From Pyrus communis (lineage: Eukaryota; Streptophyta; Magnoliopsida; Rosales; Rosaceae), in assembly GCF_963583255.1 (NCBI RefSeq), contig NC_084810.1:7595751-7659750 (forward strand): 64,000 bases of DNA, written 5' to 3'. The first letter of the stretch is position 1; the number at the start of each line of letters is the position of its first letter. The notes under the pieces are model-generated. The model was not told where the DNA came from and did not search any database. It worked only from the letters and a program-made list of their open reading frames with translations. Both the position numbers and the translations under genes were made by a program. Positions 23,301 to 35,036 of the stretch are shown piece by piece.

Positions 23301-23693
23301 TTATTTGACACGGTTTAGGGGATAGTTCAGAAAGAAGTTAGTTTGTGTGGTTAACCCCACCTTCTGTTCATTGTTGGAGCATCGCACACACGACCACGAT
23401 GCCGCCGATGCAGGCTTAGTGTGGTAAACCCCTTCCCTTCCTCTTATAACTTGTTCGGGGCTGCTTCTAATTTCACACCAAGTAAGCCTAAAAAGAAGCG
23501 TAAAACTTGTTGCAAGATGTCATTTTCCCCAGTAACTTTACGTTGTAAGGCTTGAGCTTGCTTTCTTTTAATTTAGAGGAATGGTAAGCGGTTCTCTCAA
23601 AAGTGAGACTCTCTGTGAGGTTGCCAGTAAAATGCCTATAATAGCCTATCAGATCAGGCTCTGTAATAATATCGTTGTTGAGCTCCTTTGAGT

Positions 23694-23882
23694 ATTTTTT
23701 TTTTTTTTTGTTTTTTATTTTAACGAACGATAATATATACATCAAGAGGAAGGGGGTGTGCTTAGCCTTACAATTGATTAGCAATAATGTGGTTCAAATT
23801 TGCCTTTTGCGAGAATCGAACCTAAGACCTCATACTTATAAGTGAAGAGGAATACCATTATACCATAGTACTAAGTGGTTCA
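23694..23882 (-). mobile_element. tRNA-derived SINE with target duplication
   Basis: On the minus strand it starts with an A-box-like actatggtataatggta. A good B box, ggttcgattctcg, follows about 40 bases later. Then come a unique body and an A-rich tail (the T tract at 23695-23710). It is flanked by tttgagt at 23687-23693 and 23883-23889. No cloverleaf forms, so it is a retroposon and not a functional tRNA gene. Confidence 0.75.
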
Positions 23883-23959
23883 TTTGAGTTAATAACTCCA
23901 TCCGTGTCATCTGATTATCCTCCTCATGTCAAAATTACTGAATCCATAGTCCCAAAGCC

Positions 23960-24105
23960 TCTTTTTTATTACATCGATATAATTTACACTAAGGGGTGGA
24001 TGATAAACTGGTTGTAACTCATCATTCTCTAGATTTGAATATAAAACCTCATTTTCAAGTGAAGTTGAATGGTATTAGACCGTAGTAGGAAGTCAAAAGT
24101 CCGAT
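23960..24105 (-). mobile_element. Second, degraded SINE of a related type
   Basis: The head region repeats the neighbour's design: 'caagtgaagttgaatggtat' and 'agaccgtagta' correspond to 'taagtgaagaggaatacca' and 'taccatagtacta'. The remainder is diverged and the ends are not clear. Confidence 0.5.
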
Positions 24106-24348
24106 TTTACGAGTATGCTAATATTTTAGTTTAATTAATAATCCCGTATAAAAAAATCCCTTGGTTGTTCAAAGTAGATAGATACCTTGGAGCCTCAAGA
24201 TCCGCAATGACCAAAAACAAATAAATCAAAGCAAGGGATAAATTGACAAAGCCTCTAGCCATTGATGCAGTAAATCACCAACTGAAAATATTACACATTG
24301 TGAAACTCAAACCAAAGAAGGAAAAAGGAGCTACTGATATTATCCAAA

Positions 24349-25857
24349 TCATGCTTTTTGAACCGAAAAACCAAGAATAAGGTCTTTGATTTCGTCACTC
24401 GCAGCCCTGTCAAGGGCTGTTCGCGCATCCGCGTCTTTGACAGAGTAACTCGCCCCGGCTCTCAAAAGTTCTTCGATTTTCGGTTGGTCACCTTCGGAGG
24501 CAGCCATCAACAACAAAACGTCTACTGGGTGGATGTTTTGGCTTAAAAGAGCGTTCATCTTATCATATGTACCTTCCACAGCAAGCATGCCCATGTAGTT
24601 GAAATACTGTCATCAAAAGGCATAACCATGAGTTCTCCATCGCGGTCGTATTTGAAAAGTTTCGCTGTATGCAACAAAACTCATGTTTCAGTTGCACAAG
24701 TAATGTATAAACAATAAAACGGACCCTCTCTAACCAAAATGCTATTGAATTCATAAGATCAACTCAAAGTTTTAAGAGGCCCGAGCAAGTTTTTGTTTCC
24801 GGTATATGCCGGCAAAAGAGCGTTGCTGCCCTGAGAATTGCTTGCGCTTATTCAATTTCTCATTGGGTGGACAACCAGAATTCAAAACTCAGCAAGAAAT
24901 ATAATTTGATCAGCATTTGCCAATGAGCACAAATATTAGTCTAACATTCATCCTTCCCTCTTGAATATTGGAACTAACGCGGACCGATAAATTCAATGCT
25001 TTGCCTAAAATTCACTCAACAAAACCGTTCTTACTTACTAAGACGTGCATATGGTCCAATATCCTAGTGGACATAGTATTGGATATCTATCTATGCATTC
25101 CGGTTCAAAACTCCCCTCTCCTAAATTAATGTAACTTTTCGAATCCTCCACCCTCCCGTTAATAATAGTAAAATGTAAAAAAAAACCAAAAAAACAAACT
25201 TACTAAGATATGTGCTTTTGATGAATAAATTTCTCAATTTCATTTCTTCCTTTAACCCTCATTGCTCTAGCTCTCTCCTCTATACTCTTTACACCATAAG
25301 ATAATGTATCCAAGAATATTATAAATAAAACCTTGTTTCAATCTTAATTTAGGCTTGCAAGTCGTTGATTGTCCCGGTAGATAGAATCTCTTAAACATAC
25401 TGCGTCTTGGGTTCAAACCCTGCCCTTCTACTCTTAGCCTAGTTTAGAGTACTACTACTGATATAAAAGCTTTCCACCTCATATATTAAATATTCAAACT
25501 AAGTTTATATGATTAATTAACTAGTCATGAAACATCATCATATCTGTTCAACAGAAAATTTAGATTTTTCTAGAGAGAGAGAGAGAATAAAAGAACCTGT
25601 TCAACGTCATCTTTGTCATAATCGTCACGGGATTGGCTTCCATAAATGCCAGCATCTTCAGCACCCACACCATTTTTACCAAATTTGAACCAGCACTTGG
25701 CTCTCGACCCGTTGGAGGCTCCGATACCAACCGGTCGGACCCACCCGAGCCTATTCCGGGTGCCCAGAAACCGGGTACTGAATTCGATTGGAGGATTGAA
25801 GGACTTGTCGGCGAAGCATAAGTGGGTAGCAGCGCTAGTAAATGGAATTGAAGCCAT
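24349..25857 (-). CDS. LTD: LHCP translocation defect protein (LTD/GDC1), chloroplastic
   Basis: Two exons, 25597-25857 and 24349-24606, are joined by a 990-base intron and give 172 residues. I start at the ATG giving MASIPFTSAATHL, the usual family start; upstream in-frame codons look like leader. Residues 1 to about 50 are a Ser/Thr/Arg-rich plastid transit peptide. Then come CWFKFGKN, AGIYGSQSRDDYDKDDVEQ and YFNYMGMLAVEGTYDKM. The ankyrin region with HPVDVLLLMAASEGD and ELLRAGASYSVKDADARTAL closes the protein. LTD carries light-harvesting proteins from the inner envelope to the stromal signal recognition particle (family knowledge). A short GA repeat lies in the intron just after the donor. 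Confidence 0.95.
25352..25465 (+). mobile_element. SINE-like sequence in the LTD intron
   Basis: A tRNA-like unit with 'cccggtagatagaatctc' as the A-box region and gggttcaaaccctgcc as a good B box. A tail with 'agtttagagta', also seen in the 15765 element, follows. A tRNA cloverleaf is not convincing. Confidence 0.55.
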
Positions 25858-25929
25858 TTCTGTGTTTCTCTGGATGTTCTCAGTTGGGTCACTTGACTCC
25901 CTTCTATCCACTCATGTCTTAAAGTGGGG

Positions 25930-27020
25930 AATTATACATGCGCCTTCATCTTTCACGGTTAACGTGGAAAAACGATCGTGTCCGTTCGTTTGCATTACAA
26001 ATAGCCAATCTGTCCTAAATTTGTTGACTTTTGAGGCCCTAACCAAATTACATTACAACCTCTTATTAAAATTTAAAACTTTGAAGAGCAAGTCCACTTG
26101 TTTTAGGAGAGTAAAAACAAGGGAAAGACACTTGGATTACCCTTACTATTCACTCTGTAGTTGAATTTGTGCAACTTCACCCGTTTGGGATGGGAACGAC
26201 GAGAGCAAGAGTGATCACTATTCACAATTTTTTTTTTTTAAAGTAAATATGAACTTTCTAAGCTTTCTTTTTAAAATAAAACGATTGTCTGATTCCAATA
26301 AATGATTTCAAATACAAGGCAAAAACATAACATTACAACAAGCATTATTAGTTAAACCTAGGCGATAAAATCAGTATGACTCAGTCCGTCTACCCTTAGA
26401 GTGTATGGAACTTCCTCTTCTTTGGCGAAAAACCTTTGTCTCATGATGCGATTTTTTTCATTTCGCAAAAAAATATTTTGAATTAAGAGACGTATCTTCA
26501 TGGCGTCGAGACATGATGTCCTGATCCTTGTTTTCGTGCCTTTCTTGCCTATTTAACTCCCTTTCTCACCTTTGCTTGATCTGTAGCCTTCTCAAATTGA
26601 CCACTTTGCCTTCTCACTTATTGTTTGTGGTAACAAAGGAATTTGGATAGTAGAAAACAAATATGGGAGATTGTAGTAAGAATAAATATTGAGTTGTGGT
26701 GTGGGGAATGAAGAAGATGGTTGGGTTTTATAGAATTTTTTCAATAATTTTTCGAATTTTTTACTGTTGAATAAATCTTGGCTGTTGATTTCCAAAAAAT
26801 TTTGAAATCAAATTTGCTAGATTGTGCCACGTGGCACAATATGAGATTTTTCAAATTTTTTTACCTTTGAAAATCCATCCAGATCAATAGACCGTTGGAA
26901 ATCCATCAGTCTAGATTGACGGATCATTGGAAATCTAACGGCTGAAACATGCAGAAAAATGAGTTGTTTGGCTTTGGGTTGCACACATGGAGGGACCCCA
27001 CTTTGTCATGTAACGACATG
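25930..27020. other. Upstream region of LTD and repeat-like DNA
   Basis: It holds the LTD promoter side and, from about 26450, sequence that looks repeat-derived, with a perfect 20-base palindrome at 26821-26840. No gene is seen. Confidence 0.45.
26821..26840. promoter_or_regulatory. Perfect 20-base palindrome centred on a G-box
   Basis: The half-site attgtgccac is followed by its exact reverse complement, which creates CACGTG at the centre, the core bound by plant bZIP and bHLH factors (family knowledge). It lies about 960 bases upstream of the LTD start, but in repeat-like DNA, so a regulatory role is only a possibility. Confidence 0.4.
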
Positions 27021-27024
27021 TCCC

Positions 27025-29770
27025 CAATTGTTACGATTTTTATAATTTTAAAACGTGACTTTACAAAAATGCCTTTCAAGGAAAAATGTTGACTTTTGTT
27101 GACCGCATTGTCGTGTCACGTAAGATTTATTCCCTTAGCGTAGCCTCGTAGTACTCGTCGTTACGAATGAGTGGGCGTAAGAGGAAGTGAATTTGGAATT
27201 AAAACGAAGATTTTACGGGACTCTGAACGATAAGGGTACTTTGGTAATTTTACAATTGAAGATATTTCCCTATCATGAACCATTGGGGAGCTGACATGTG
27301 GCAGTTTCTTCCCCAATCTTCTAGAATCTTCTTCCTCTCCTTTCTCTCTCGGATCTCTCTTCCCCTCTCGAGCTTTCTCTTTTCCCTCATCTCTGCAACA
27401 TCCATCTCTAAGCACGTCACCACTCACCGCACCAAACTCCAGCAACCCACCACCCTCGAGACCTTTTCGTCACTTACTCCGAGTAGCAAAAGGCTACCTC
27501 TCTCTCTCTCTCCTTGTCTCTCTCTCTCTCTGCACTCTCTTCTCCTCCATCGAGACACCACCACACACCATCACTATTCACCATCATCTCCGACGAGCAC
27601 CACATACCAACCACCCTCCTCCAGCCCTCTCCTACATCCTCGAAACTGGAACGGAGATGCAAAAACCATCGAGCTATGATGCGGATGAGTAACTCCGGCG
27701 AGGTTCCTCAACTTTCCAACGTAAGGTAAGCATCGAGAAACTTATATCTCTTCATTTTACATCGTGTGGCATCAAATTTTGGTGTGATGAGTGAGGTTTG
27801 AACACAAAATAACTTGGGGAATACTTGCCCAGATTTCGGCAAGGGATACCGTGACTTGCAGACCATTTTTCGGCCACAGTCGAAGAAACCAAAGGTATTT
27901 TTAGGTTCCTTGCTTCACAAGCTTCATTTTGGTATATTATATTGTGATTTTTTTAGTTGATATTTGAGCTCCACCAAAGCTTGGGAAACTTCTGGCTGAA
28001 ATCTGACCTTCTTCTTCGTTGGGTTCGGTGATCCGCGAAGTCAATCGGGTGAACCCGACACGCAATCCTAACTCAGCCCAAAACCCAATCTGAAACCAAC
28101 CCAGTCCTATGGGCCTTGTGACCCTTTAACCCAACCCCAAATCTCTTAACCCATTAACTTTGGCCCAATTTGCCAACCCATAACCCAAGCCCAAAAACCA
28201 TTAACCCAGTAATCTGAGCCCAGCCCAAACCCAATAACATGTAACCGGCCCAAAGACTTGGCCCAATAAACATAATCCCAGCCCAACCCAACAACCTAAG
28301 CTAGACCCGACCGTTGACATTTTGGGTTTCGCCTGGGACCCTTCCTAAACTAATTTCAATGTCCTGATTCCAAATCCGCTATCCGTTTTCCTAAATTCTA
28401 ACGTCTTGGTAGAGTTTTACTAAATGACCTCTATATGTGTTTAGGTGCACCGTGAGAAGTGACTCCATCCTCGCTAGCTCGAACGACTTTCGGACAGTAA
28501 AATATATGTGAGTGGACCCCTTCCTTAACTTGCATGTTTTTATAAAATATTAGGCTTGCATGCATTTCATATTTTATGCATCGAATACGTTTTATATTAT
28601 GTTTTCCAGATTTCCATATTTATGGTTTATGAGATATTTATGATTTATCGAAATTACGTTTTATTAAAGGTTACGAATATTTGAATTCTCGTATATGAAA
28701 TACTATGGCTTTCAAATATGATTTATATTACGGATTTATGAATTTGGATTTACGAGATGAGATTTTGAGATATGATTTCACTGTTTATCTAATGGGTTAT
28801 CATACAACATATCCACACAACGTGAGTATGTAGATGTCTATGGCCATAAGACACAGTTGAGGATCTTTATGGATATATTCCTTTTTCGGTGTAACCCGGA
28901 GTCGTACAACTTCAGCTTCAGGTGATGGGGCCTACCATGTTTCTTCACTGACGTAACCCAATGTCGTACAGTTTCACCTTCGGGTGATGGATAGGTACTG
29001 CCTTCGGGTAAATGACGAGTTGATGATATACCCCCAGCTTCACTAGCCCATGGCTTGTGTCGGAGTTTGTGATGTTGTGTATTCCTTCTCCAGCGTTACT
29101 CGGAGTCGTACAGCTTCACCTTCGGGTGATAAGGCCTACCATGTTTCTTCATTAGCGTAACCAAGTGTCATACAGCTTCACCTTCGGGTGATGGACAGGT
29201 AGAGCCTTCGGGCGACTATGATACCCCTAGAAAGAGTACAATATTTAGGAGATTTACAGATTTGCCTTCGGGCGACTATAGCATCATCCTTAAGCATGGT
29301 TTTACATTATACATGTTTTATGAATGTTTTCATTGCATGCTAGAGTTTTCAGAAAAACTTACCATGTAGTATTATATATGTTTTTAAAACAGGGGGTTAG
29401 TATGTTCAGAAATAAAAATGGTTTTCCTATTATTAGTATTATTATAAACTTTGGTTCACTCACATTTTCTGTTTTGTGCCCCCTCAAGAGTTAGAATCGA
29501 GGCACACGATCCCGGCGTTAAGGCACTTCCGCTCAGGCATCTTTGAGTCTCCTTTGTGTAGGACACATTCGTCGGTTCGTACCTTTCTATAATAATTCCT
29601 TCACCTTATTTTTGATTAATTGTATGCTCTGAACACAATTCTGCATTGGTGTATCTCTTCCTAATTACATATTTTATTTATATGCATGTTTAAAATAGCT
29701 TCGTCACCCTCGAGTGTCTGTCAACACATGTCTACCCTTATATTTAGGGATATCGGGTTTGAGACGTGTC
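27025..29770 (+). mobile_element. Long non-autonomous transposable element, unclassified
   Basis: A composite block. It has a GC-richer leader (27100-27250) and a pyrimidine-rich stretch with CT repeats (27330-27560). Next comes a zone of 'aacccaagcccaa' variants (28030-28310), then diverged units built on 'gtcgtacagcttcaccttcgggtgatgg' (28880-29280). A GC-rich tail ends near 'gacgtgtcatgtcacc'. Open frames such as 27275-27679 are low-complexity and non-conserved. No reverse transcriptase or transposase is seen. The boundaries are approximate; it resembles the 3165-5289 block in the opposite orientation. Confidence 0.5.
28030..28310. repeat. Diverged 'aacccaa/gcccaa' repeat zone
   Basis: Over about 280 bases the plus strand is built of short variants of taacccaa and agcccaa with very few runs of G. 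It sits inside the long element at 27025-29770. Confidence 0.7.
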
Positions 29771-30423
29771 ATGTCACCACGCTAACGTTGCTACTACCAG
29801 CGACCTCAAGGCCTAAAAATTCTTGGGCGGACGGTCAAACGGGCTTCTTGGAGCCCACAAGTTGCCTACCAAATTTTGGGCCTATGGACCAATATTTTTT
29901 GGGACAAAAGCAATTTGACCCAATTGCCCTAGCATTTGGAGCACCAGTAGACATGCTCTAACAATTCAAGTCATTTGTGTGGATAATTGAATCGGTCAAG
30001 AGAATTTATGGTGTGGTATGATTGCTTTTTGAAGTAGGCAATAGTTTAAATTATTAACAGTTAAACACTCGAAAATTATTATTAACACTTTAAAATTTTA
30101 ATTGTGCATTTTTAATTAGAGTATTTTTCTATGAATTGTAATGTTAATATCAATTCCCCAATACCTTGAGGAGTAATGTGAAAAAGCGAAGGGTTGTGTC
30201 TCAAGCAATAATGTTGTATCTTGTAGGTAGCTTTTGTTTTATGACTTACAATGGTATGAGGGATTGTAAGGGATAGGGATAAAAAGGAAGGTCAGGGACT
30301 CAAGGGTAGACTTAACTTGTAAGGATAATCTACACTGATGACTTGAAAACAGTTCGGATTATTAAAATAAAATACAAAGCCATTCATGTAGAGTATTCAT
30401 TGGATTAAATAGTTTCTCACACA

Positions 30424-30458
<35 letters not shown>

Positions 30459-32430
30459 ATCAAATTAAATAAATCAAGTAGAAACAACGTTCATGATTGA
30501 ACATAAGAGTGTTTTCATTTCCCGTCCATCAAATAAGGTTATTTGACGAGTTCCTCAACCACTCCACATTCAAAGGGATTCCTAACATGAATTGCAGTAT
30601 GTAATTAATTCGATTATGGAATTGTGAATAATCATCGGTTTGGTCGGTACATAATAATCTATACCTTTTTCTTCTATGTGAAGAATGGATAATGTATGAT
30701 GAAGTCTCAACAAGAATTCAATCAATTTAACCCCATTGTTTATATATATATATATATATATATATTTATTTTTTTTTTTTTTAATTATAACTAACATAAC
30801 ATGAATAAATAAACACAAATAAACATGTTATTTTGAATCTCTATCTTCAAGTAACGTGATAGGATAAATTCAACAATTTCACAATTCTTAGAGTACCAAG
30901 AACTCATAAGAAATCATTAAAAAGATTTAATTGATTGATTTTTTTATTTTATTTTATCAACTTCAATCTATTTGGCTTAGTGTACCTTATCATTCTTATT
31001 AATATTTTATGTGATTTTTAAACACCTCCCCCCCCCCCAAAAAAAAACCACCTCTGTTTTTTTTTTTTTTTTTTTTTTTTTTTGAGTCTAATTTAGAGAA
31101 AAAATAGATAGAGAATAGTAAAGAACAATTGATTTTGAACAATAGATGTCTTTCACATCCAACCGAAAAACCTATTATAACTTTTTAATGGCAGTTCCAA
31201 AAATAGCGCACCTCTATTTCAAAAAAAAAAAACGTATTCGTAAAAATATTTGGAAATGGAAGGGATATAGGGCAACATTGAAAGCTTTTTCGTTAGCGAA
31301 ATCTCTTTCTGCCGGGAGTTCTAAAAGTTTTTTTTTTTTTTTGTGTAACAAACAAATAATCTGAATCGTTCTAATAACTAATAAAGTGATAATTTTGTTT
31401 ATAGTTTATTTATAAGATTTACAAGTTATAAAAAGATGAATCGTTCTAATAACTATCTCTTTTTCAGTTTCATTTTTTTGCTGTAGATAGGGGAATAGTA
31501 TGTGAGGGAAAAGATGAATAAAGAAGGACGAAGCAACGATGGTAGAAGAAATGTGAAAATAATTCGTGTGAAAAAGACTCAAAACCGAAAACTGAAAACG
31601 AAGAAAAAGAAAGAAACAGAAACAGAAATTGTCGCAGCCAATTCATAGTGACCCATACCCCTCTGCTCATGACAGATTCTTAACTCTTCTGCAGAAAAAT
31701 GGCTGAAAGTCTTGCCTCCCAACCTTTCTCTTCAATTTCAAAACTTCAATTTCTCCACCTGCCTCCCTTAATTATATGTTCTCTACATACCAATAACCAA
31801 AGATACTAATTTATTTTCATTTATTCTGACCAATCAGATTTAAGAAGAAATGGAGAGAATGAATCCCTTTCTCAAATTAGGAGAAAGGGAAAATTCACAT
31901 GGTGTGTGTTGAGAAATTCTATCACACCTTTCCCATGACCTCTTCAAATGTGATGTAAATAGAAAAAGAAAAACCGGGACTGCACCGGCATCCCCCACAT
32001 CTACGAAGCACTCAAGTTGCTTCACTAAAACTAACACCATCCTTTTATTTTCCCTTGCCATTCAAGACATGAAAAGGAATTAACAACTTACTTTTTTCAA
32101 TCGGCAACTATTGTCGGTGAGATTTGAACTCAGAGCCTCCTGCAAGGCGGAGACTGCATGCTGCTAGACCGGTCATGTGGGAATTTCACAACTTGCTTAA
32201 GGAGAAAATAGAGTAACCAACATCGTCCACAGGATCATCCGGTCATAATAAATCCATGACATAATCCAAATGGTTAGAAAAGAGAGGGCACAAGTAAATG
32301 AATCTAATTTTTTATCTGCAAGCACATGAATGAGGTGATTATATCACCAACCAACCAACAAACGCTGTTCACTTTAGATAAAGAACATAAGGTAAAGAAT
32401 CCTTGTTAAATACCAAAGGCAAAACACCAG
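29771..32430. other. Repeat-rich intergenic DNA
   Basis: It holds a fragment with a MITE-like end (29780-29960, ending 'agacatgctctaa'), poly-T runs near 30427 and 31059, a TA microsatellite near 30740-30765, and a tRNA-like minus-strand sequence at 32095-32190. Frames at 31470-31670 and 31840-32061 lack recognisable content. The right part may include the promoter of the gene at 32431. Confidence 0.45.
32095..32190 (-). mobile_element. tRNA-like sequence, probable SINE head
   Basis: On the minus strand 'ggtctagcagcatgcag' is followed by gagttcaaatctcacc, a good pol III B box. The acceptor stem does not pair, so I do not call a tRNA gene. Confidence 0.45.
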
Positions 32431-32901
32431 ATGTCCCAAAAGAAAAGCAATTTCCTCACCAGTACAGAATCCAAAACCACCTCTCGTCATCTGCAAGCCA
32501 CCCCTTCAACTCCAACAGAACCGAACATGTATAAATCCGGCACTGTTGCCACCAGAGACGCTGCAAAGATGGCGGCATGTGCTCCTGCGGAAATAGGCAC
32601 CAGAGGCACCGTTGGATCCCTCATAATGAGAGAAATCGAGCACTTCAGCCAACTCGAACTAAGCAACCAATGTAGCTCGCAAAAGGCTCATCCCCAACTC
32701 AAAGACATGGCTTCCTCTACTAGTCATTTGGGCCCGACTTTTGAATCAGTTATAAAAACACAAAAGAAGAAAAAGAGATGCAACGGGCTCCTACCAAGCA
32801 TATGTTCTATGGTGGAAGTCTCGGAGAACAATCGACCAACTGGTATTTCTGCATACAGTTACAGGAATCTAAGATCCGATGGGAAGAAATTGCCAGGTTA
32901 G
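32431..32901 (+). CDS. Unrecognised plant protein with GTxGTVxSL motif, copy A
   Basis: Open frame of 156 residues, hydrophilic and rich in Ser, Thr and Lys, with no signal peptide or membrane segment. The central block is IGTRGTVGSLIMREIEHF, which matches IGTTGTVSSLMTRELES in the gene on the opposite strand at 11 of 16 positions. The C-terminus has VEVSENNRPTGISAYSYRNL and ends in KKLPG. 'acaccag' just before the ATG could be a splice acceptor, so the true coding start may be in an upstream exon or at a later methionine (for example MYKSG or MAACAP). Its TAG overlaps the stop codon of the minus-strand gene. I do not recognise a function. Confidence 0.6.
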   Translation: MSQKKSNFLTSTESKTTSRHLQATPSTPTEPNMYKSGTVATRDAAKMAACAPAEIGTRGTVGSLIMREIEHFSQLELSNQCSSQKAHPQLKDMASSTSHLGPTFESVIKTQKKKKRCNGLLPSICSMVEVSENNRPTGISAYSYRNLRSDGKKLPG

Positions 32902-33398
32902 ACAATGCTCTCAGATAGCTTTGAGAAACCCAGCTTCTTCAGTCGGTTTGTTATAGGGCCAGCCCATGCTCTATCCGAGCTCCCACATTTTATGTCCACA
33001 ACTTCAACAATGTTAGTTCCTTTTTTACTAGTTTTCTGCCTACTAGGAGTTTTATCCAGACCAGGATGATCAGAGCTCAGCATCGGGATTTGACTAGTAT
33101 TTTTAGTATGAGTTTTTGTTTTCTGGGAAACTTCAGGGTGTCTCACATTAATGTCATTGCTGCTTCCACTGCTGCTAGCTTCATCACATGACTTTCTTGG
33201 TTGTAGCCTTTTTGGAGTAGTAGCACCACAGAGAACAGAAACAGAAGCTGTTTGATGTTTATTTCTGGAAGATGCAGGTGTCGGAGATGCAACTTTGCTG
33301 GACTCTAATTCTCTTGTCATTAGGGAACTGACCGTCCCAGTGGTCCCGATTCTAATGGATCCTCCACCACCCTTTATAGCTTCCAGCGTCTGAACCAT
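32898..33398 (-). CDS. Unrecognised plant protein with GTxGTVxSL motif, copy B
   Basis: 166 residues from the ATG at 33396-33398 (MVQTLEAIKGGGG). The shared block IGTTGTVSSLMTRELES lies at about residues 17-33. A long Ser/Thr/Lys-rich, probably disordered stretch follows. The C-terminus is compact, with EVVDIKCGSSDRAWAG, then ITNRLKKLGFSKLSES. The leader is spliced: an upstream non-coding exon ends at 34211 (donor gtaagt) and the second exon begins at 33512 (acceptor ttgcag). Such a conserved-looking C-terminus suggests a real protein, but I cannot name the family. A basic N-terminus and many phosphorylatable residues do not decide localisation. Confidence 0.65.
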   Translation of the reverse strand: MVQTLEAIKGGGGSIRIGTTGTVSSLMTRELESSKVASPTPASSRNKHQTASVSVLCGATTPKRLQPRKSCDEASSSGSSNDINVRHPEVSQKTKTHTKNTSQIPMLSSDHPGLDKTPSRQKTSKKGTNIVEVVDIKCGSSDRAWAGPITNRLKKLGFSKLSESIV

Positions 33399-33512
33399 GT
33401 TTCTTCTCGTCTTAATCAAAGGTTTGAGCAGACACCTTGTGACAGGGAATTTCTCAGCGAACAGATTCTTGTAGAGGGAGATGTTACAACCAACTCAGTT
33501 CAAGAGCCGTTC

Positions 33513-35036
33513 CTGCAACAGCATCAGCCAATGTGGTTCTGGATATGAATTGTGTATTTGAACATTAATGTAGCTCTAAATCAGACTGTAAGTAGAGTTT
33601 CTCACAAATTTACGGTCAACTTTTAATAGTCGAAATATGCGATATTTTAGAAACTCATTCAACTGCAAAATGACTGTACATAAACCTCAATTTCAGTAGC
33701 ATAAGTGGATAAGGCAGGGTACATAAACCTCATTTTCAGTAGCATGAGTGGATAAGGCAGGGTATTGAGTGGTATGAGTGAGATCACTACCTATGCATTT
33801 TCGAGTAATTCCAACCCGAAAAGTAGTTAAAATCTCGCCGTTAGTTCATCTCATACAGAAGGAAATCCACCAAGTTTTCGCAAAATCTGAAGATCTTCGA
33901 AATTGCAATTTTTTAAGTCACAAAACCCACATTACAGATTATGCAGTAAATCTCACTTCCCCCATTTTCATTTATTTGCTCCAATTAAGTCCTTAATTAG
34001 CATCAACAACGTGATATTAAGATCCATCAAAACCCCCCATTAATTCAATTTAATGCAAAGATTAAGCATAAACAGTCAAATCTCACAAACTAATCCAAAA
34101 GGCATTGAGTAATGACAAACATTAAGATCCACAATCAAGTACCCAAAGTGAAAACAATTACCAGGTAATCAGATGATAAGAAATTAATAGCAATTAGGTT
34201 AAAAACTTACCCAGAATTAAGCGAATGGAAATCGAGCTGACAGTGAATCCGGACCCAGCGAAGAATCAATCAATTGAGATTATTGATTATACCCATGTGA
34301 AAGAACCTTCTGAAAGCGAGAAATCAAAGAGTTTTATGAAGTTATGTTGAACACATGGATCATGACTCAACCTTTAAGAAAGGTACCGAATCTCACTTCA
34401 ACGTATTTTTCTGTTCTTATTTGAACGAGCCAGACAGTCAACGCAAATCCAAACCAAATAATTGGTATGAATGTGGCCTTTTTCTTAATTTTTAATTCTT
34501 TGTTGAAAAGTTATGTTTACTCTCTTTTTTCTTGGGTTTTCTTTTTATCGTAAATCATTTATGAATTTACCACAAACTATTTTTCTAAAAAAAAAAAAAA
34601 AACCAATTAAACTAATACAAAAACTTATAGGTTGCTATCATTGACACTCATCGAACCCATTATGCACTTTATATTTTCATATTTTACGATAAATGCACAA
34701 TAAAATTTTAAAATACTAATGACAGTGGTACCACTCAACTGAAAAAGGGAAGACTTCATTATCTTAATTTGAGTGATTACTCAAAAACTTTTTTTACGAG
34801 CTAGACCATCTCTAAATGATATGTCAAATCTTAAGTGGAATGTTACGTAATCAAATTTGAAAGTAGAATAAAACTCTAACAGATATGTCAATCCTACATG
34901 GATTGACATATGAGCCTTTTGCTGTCAAATTTGACATATTAAAGTTCCAGCAGATACGTCAATTCTTTAATTATTTTATTGTGTAGATCCTATTAATGCA
35001 CCAATTATAAATCTTGAAAAAAAAATTTAGATTAAA
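33513..35036. other. Leader intron and promoter side of copy B, then repeat-like DNA
   Basis: 33513-34210 is the leader intron of the minus-strand gene, and 34211 to about 34330 its first exon. In the intron a 45-base stretch ('acataaacctcattttcagtagcat', 33680-33765) occurs twice. From about 34800 a MITE-like sequence begins ('gaccatctctaaatgatatg'). It reaches its other end, 'ttggagatgctcttat', inside the duplicated region. Confidence 0.5.

Noticed and set aside
27275..27729. 134- and 71-codon frames rich in Ser, Thr and Pro
   Set aside because: They arise from CT repeats and CCA-rich DNA of a transposable element; no domain.
29686..29961. 91-codon frame
   Set aside because: It crosses the border of the long element and a MITE-like fragment; no protein features.
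31470..32061. Two minus-strand frames of 66 and 73 codons
   Set aside because: Low-complexity Phe/Ser/Leu-rich content, no motifs, no splice signals linking them.
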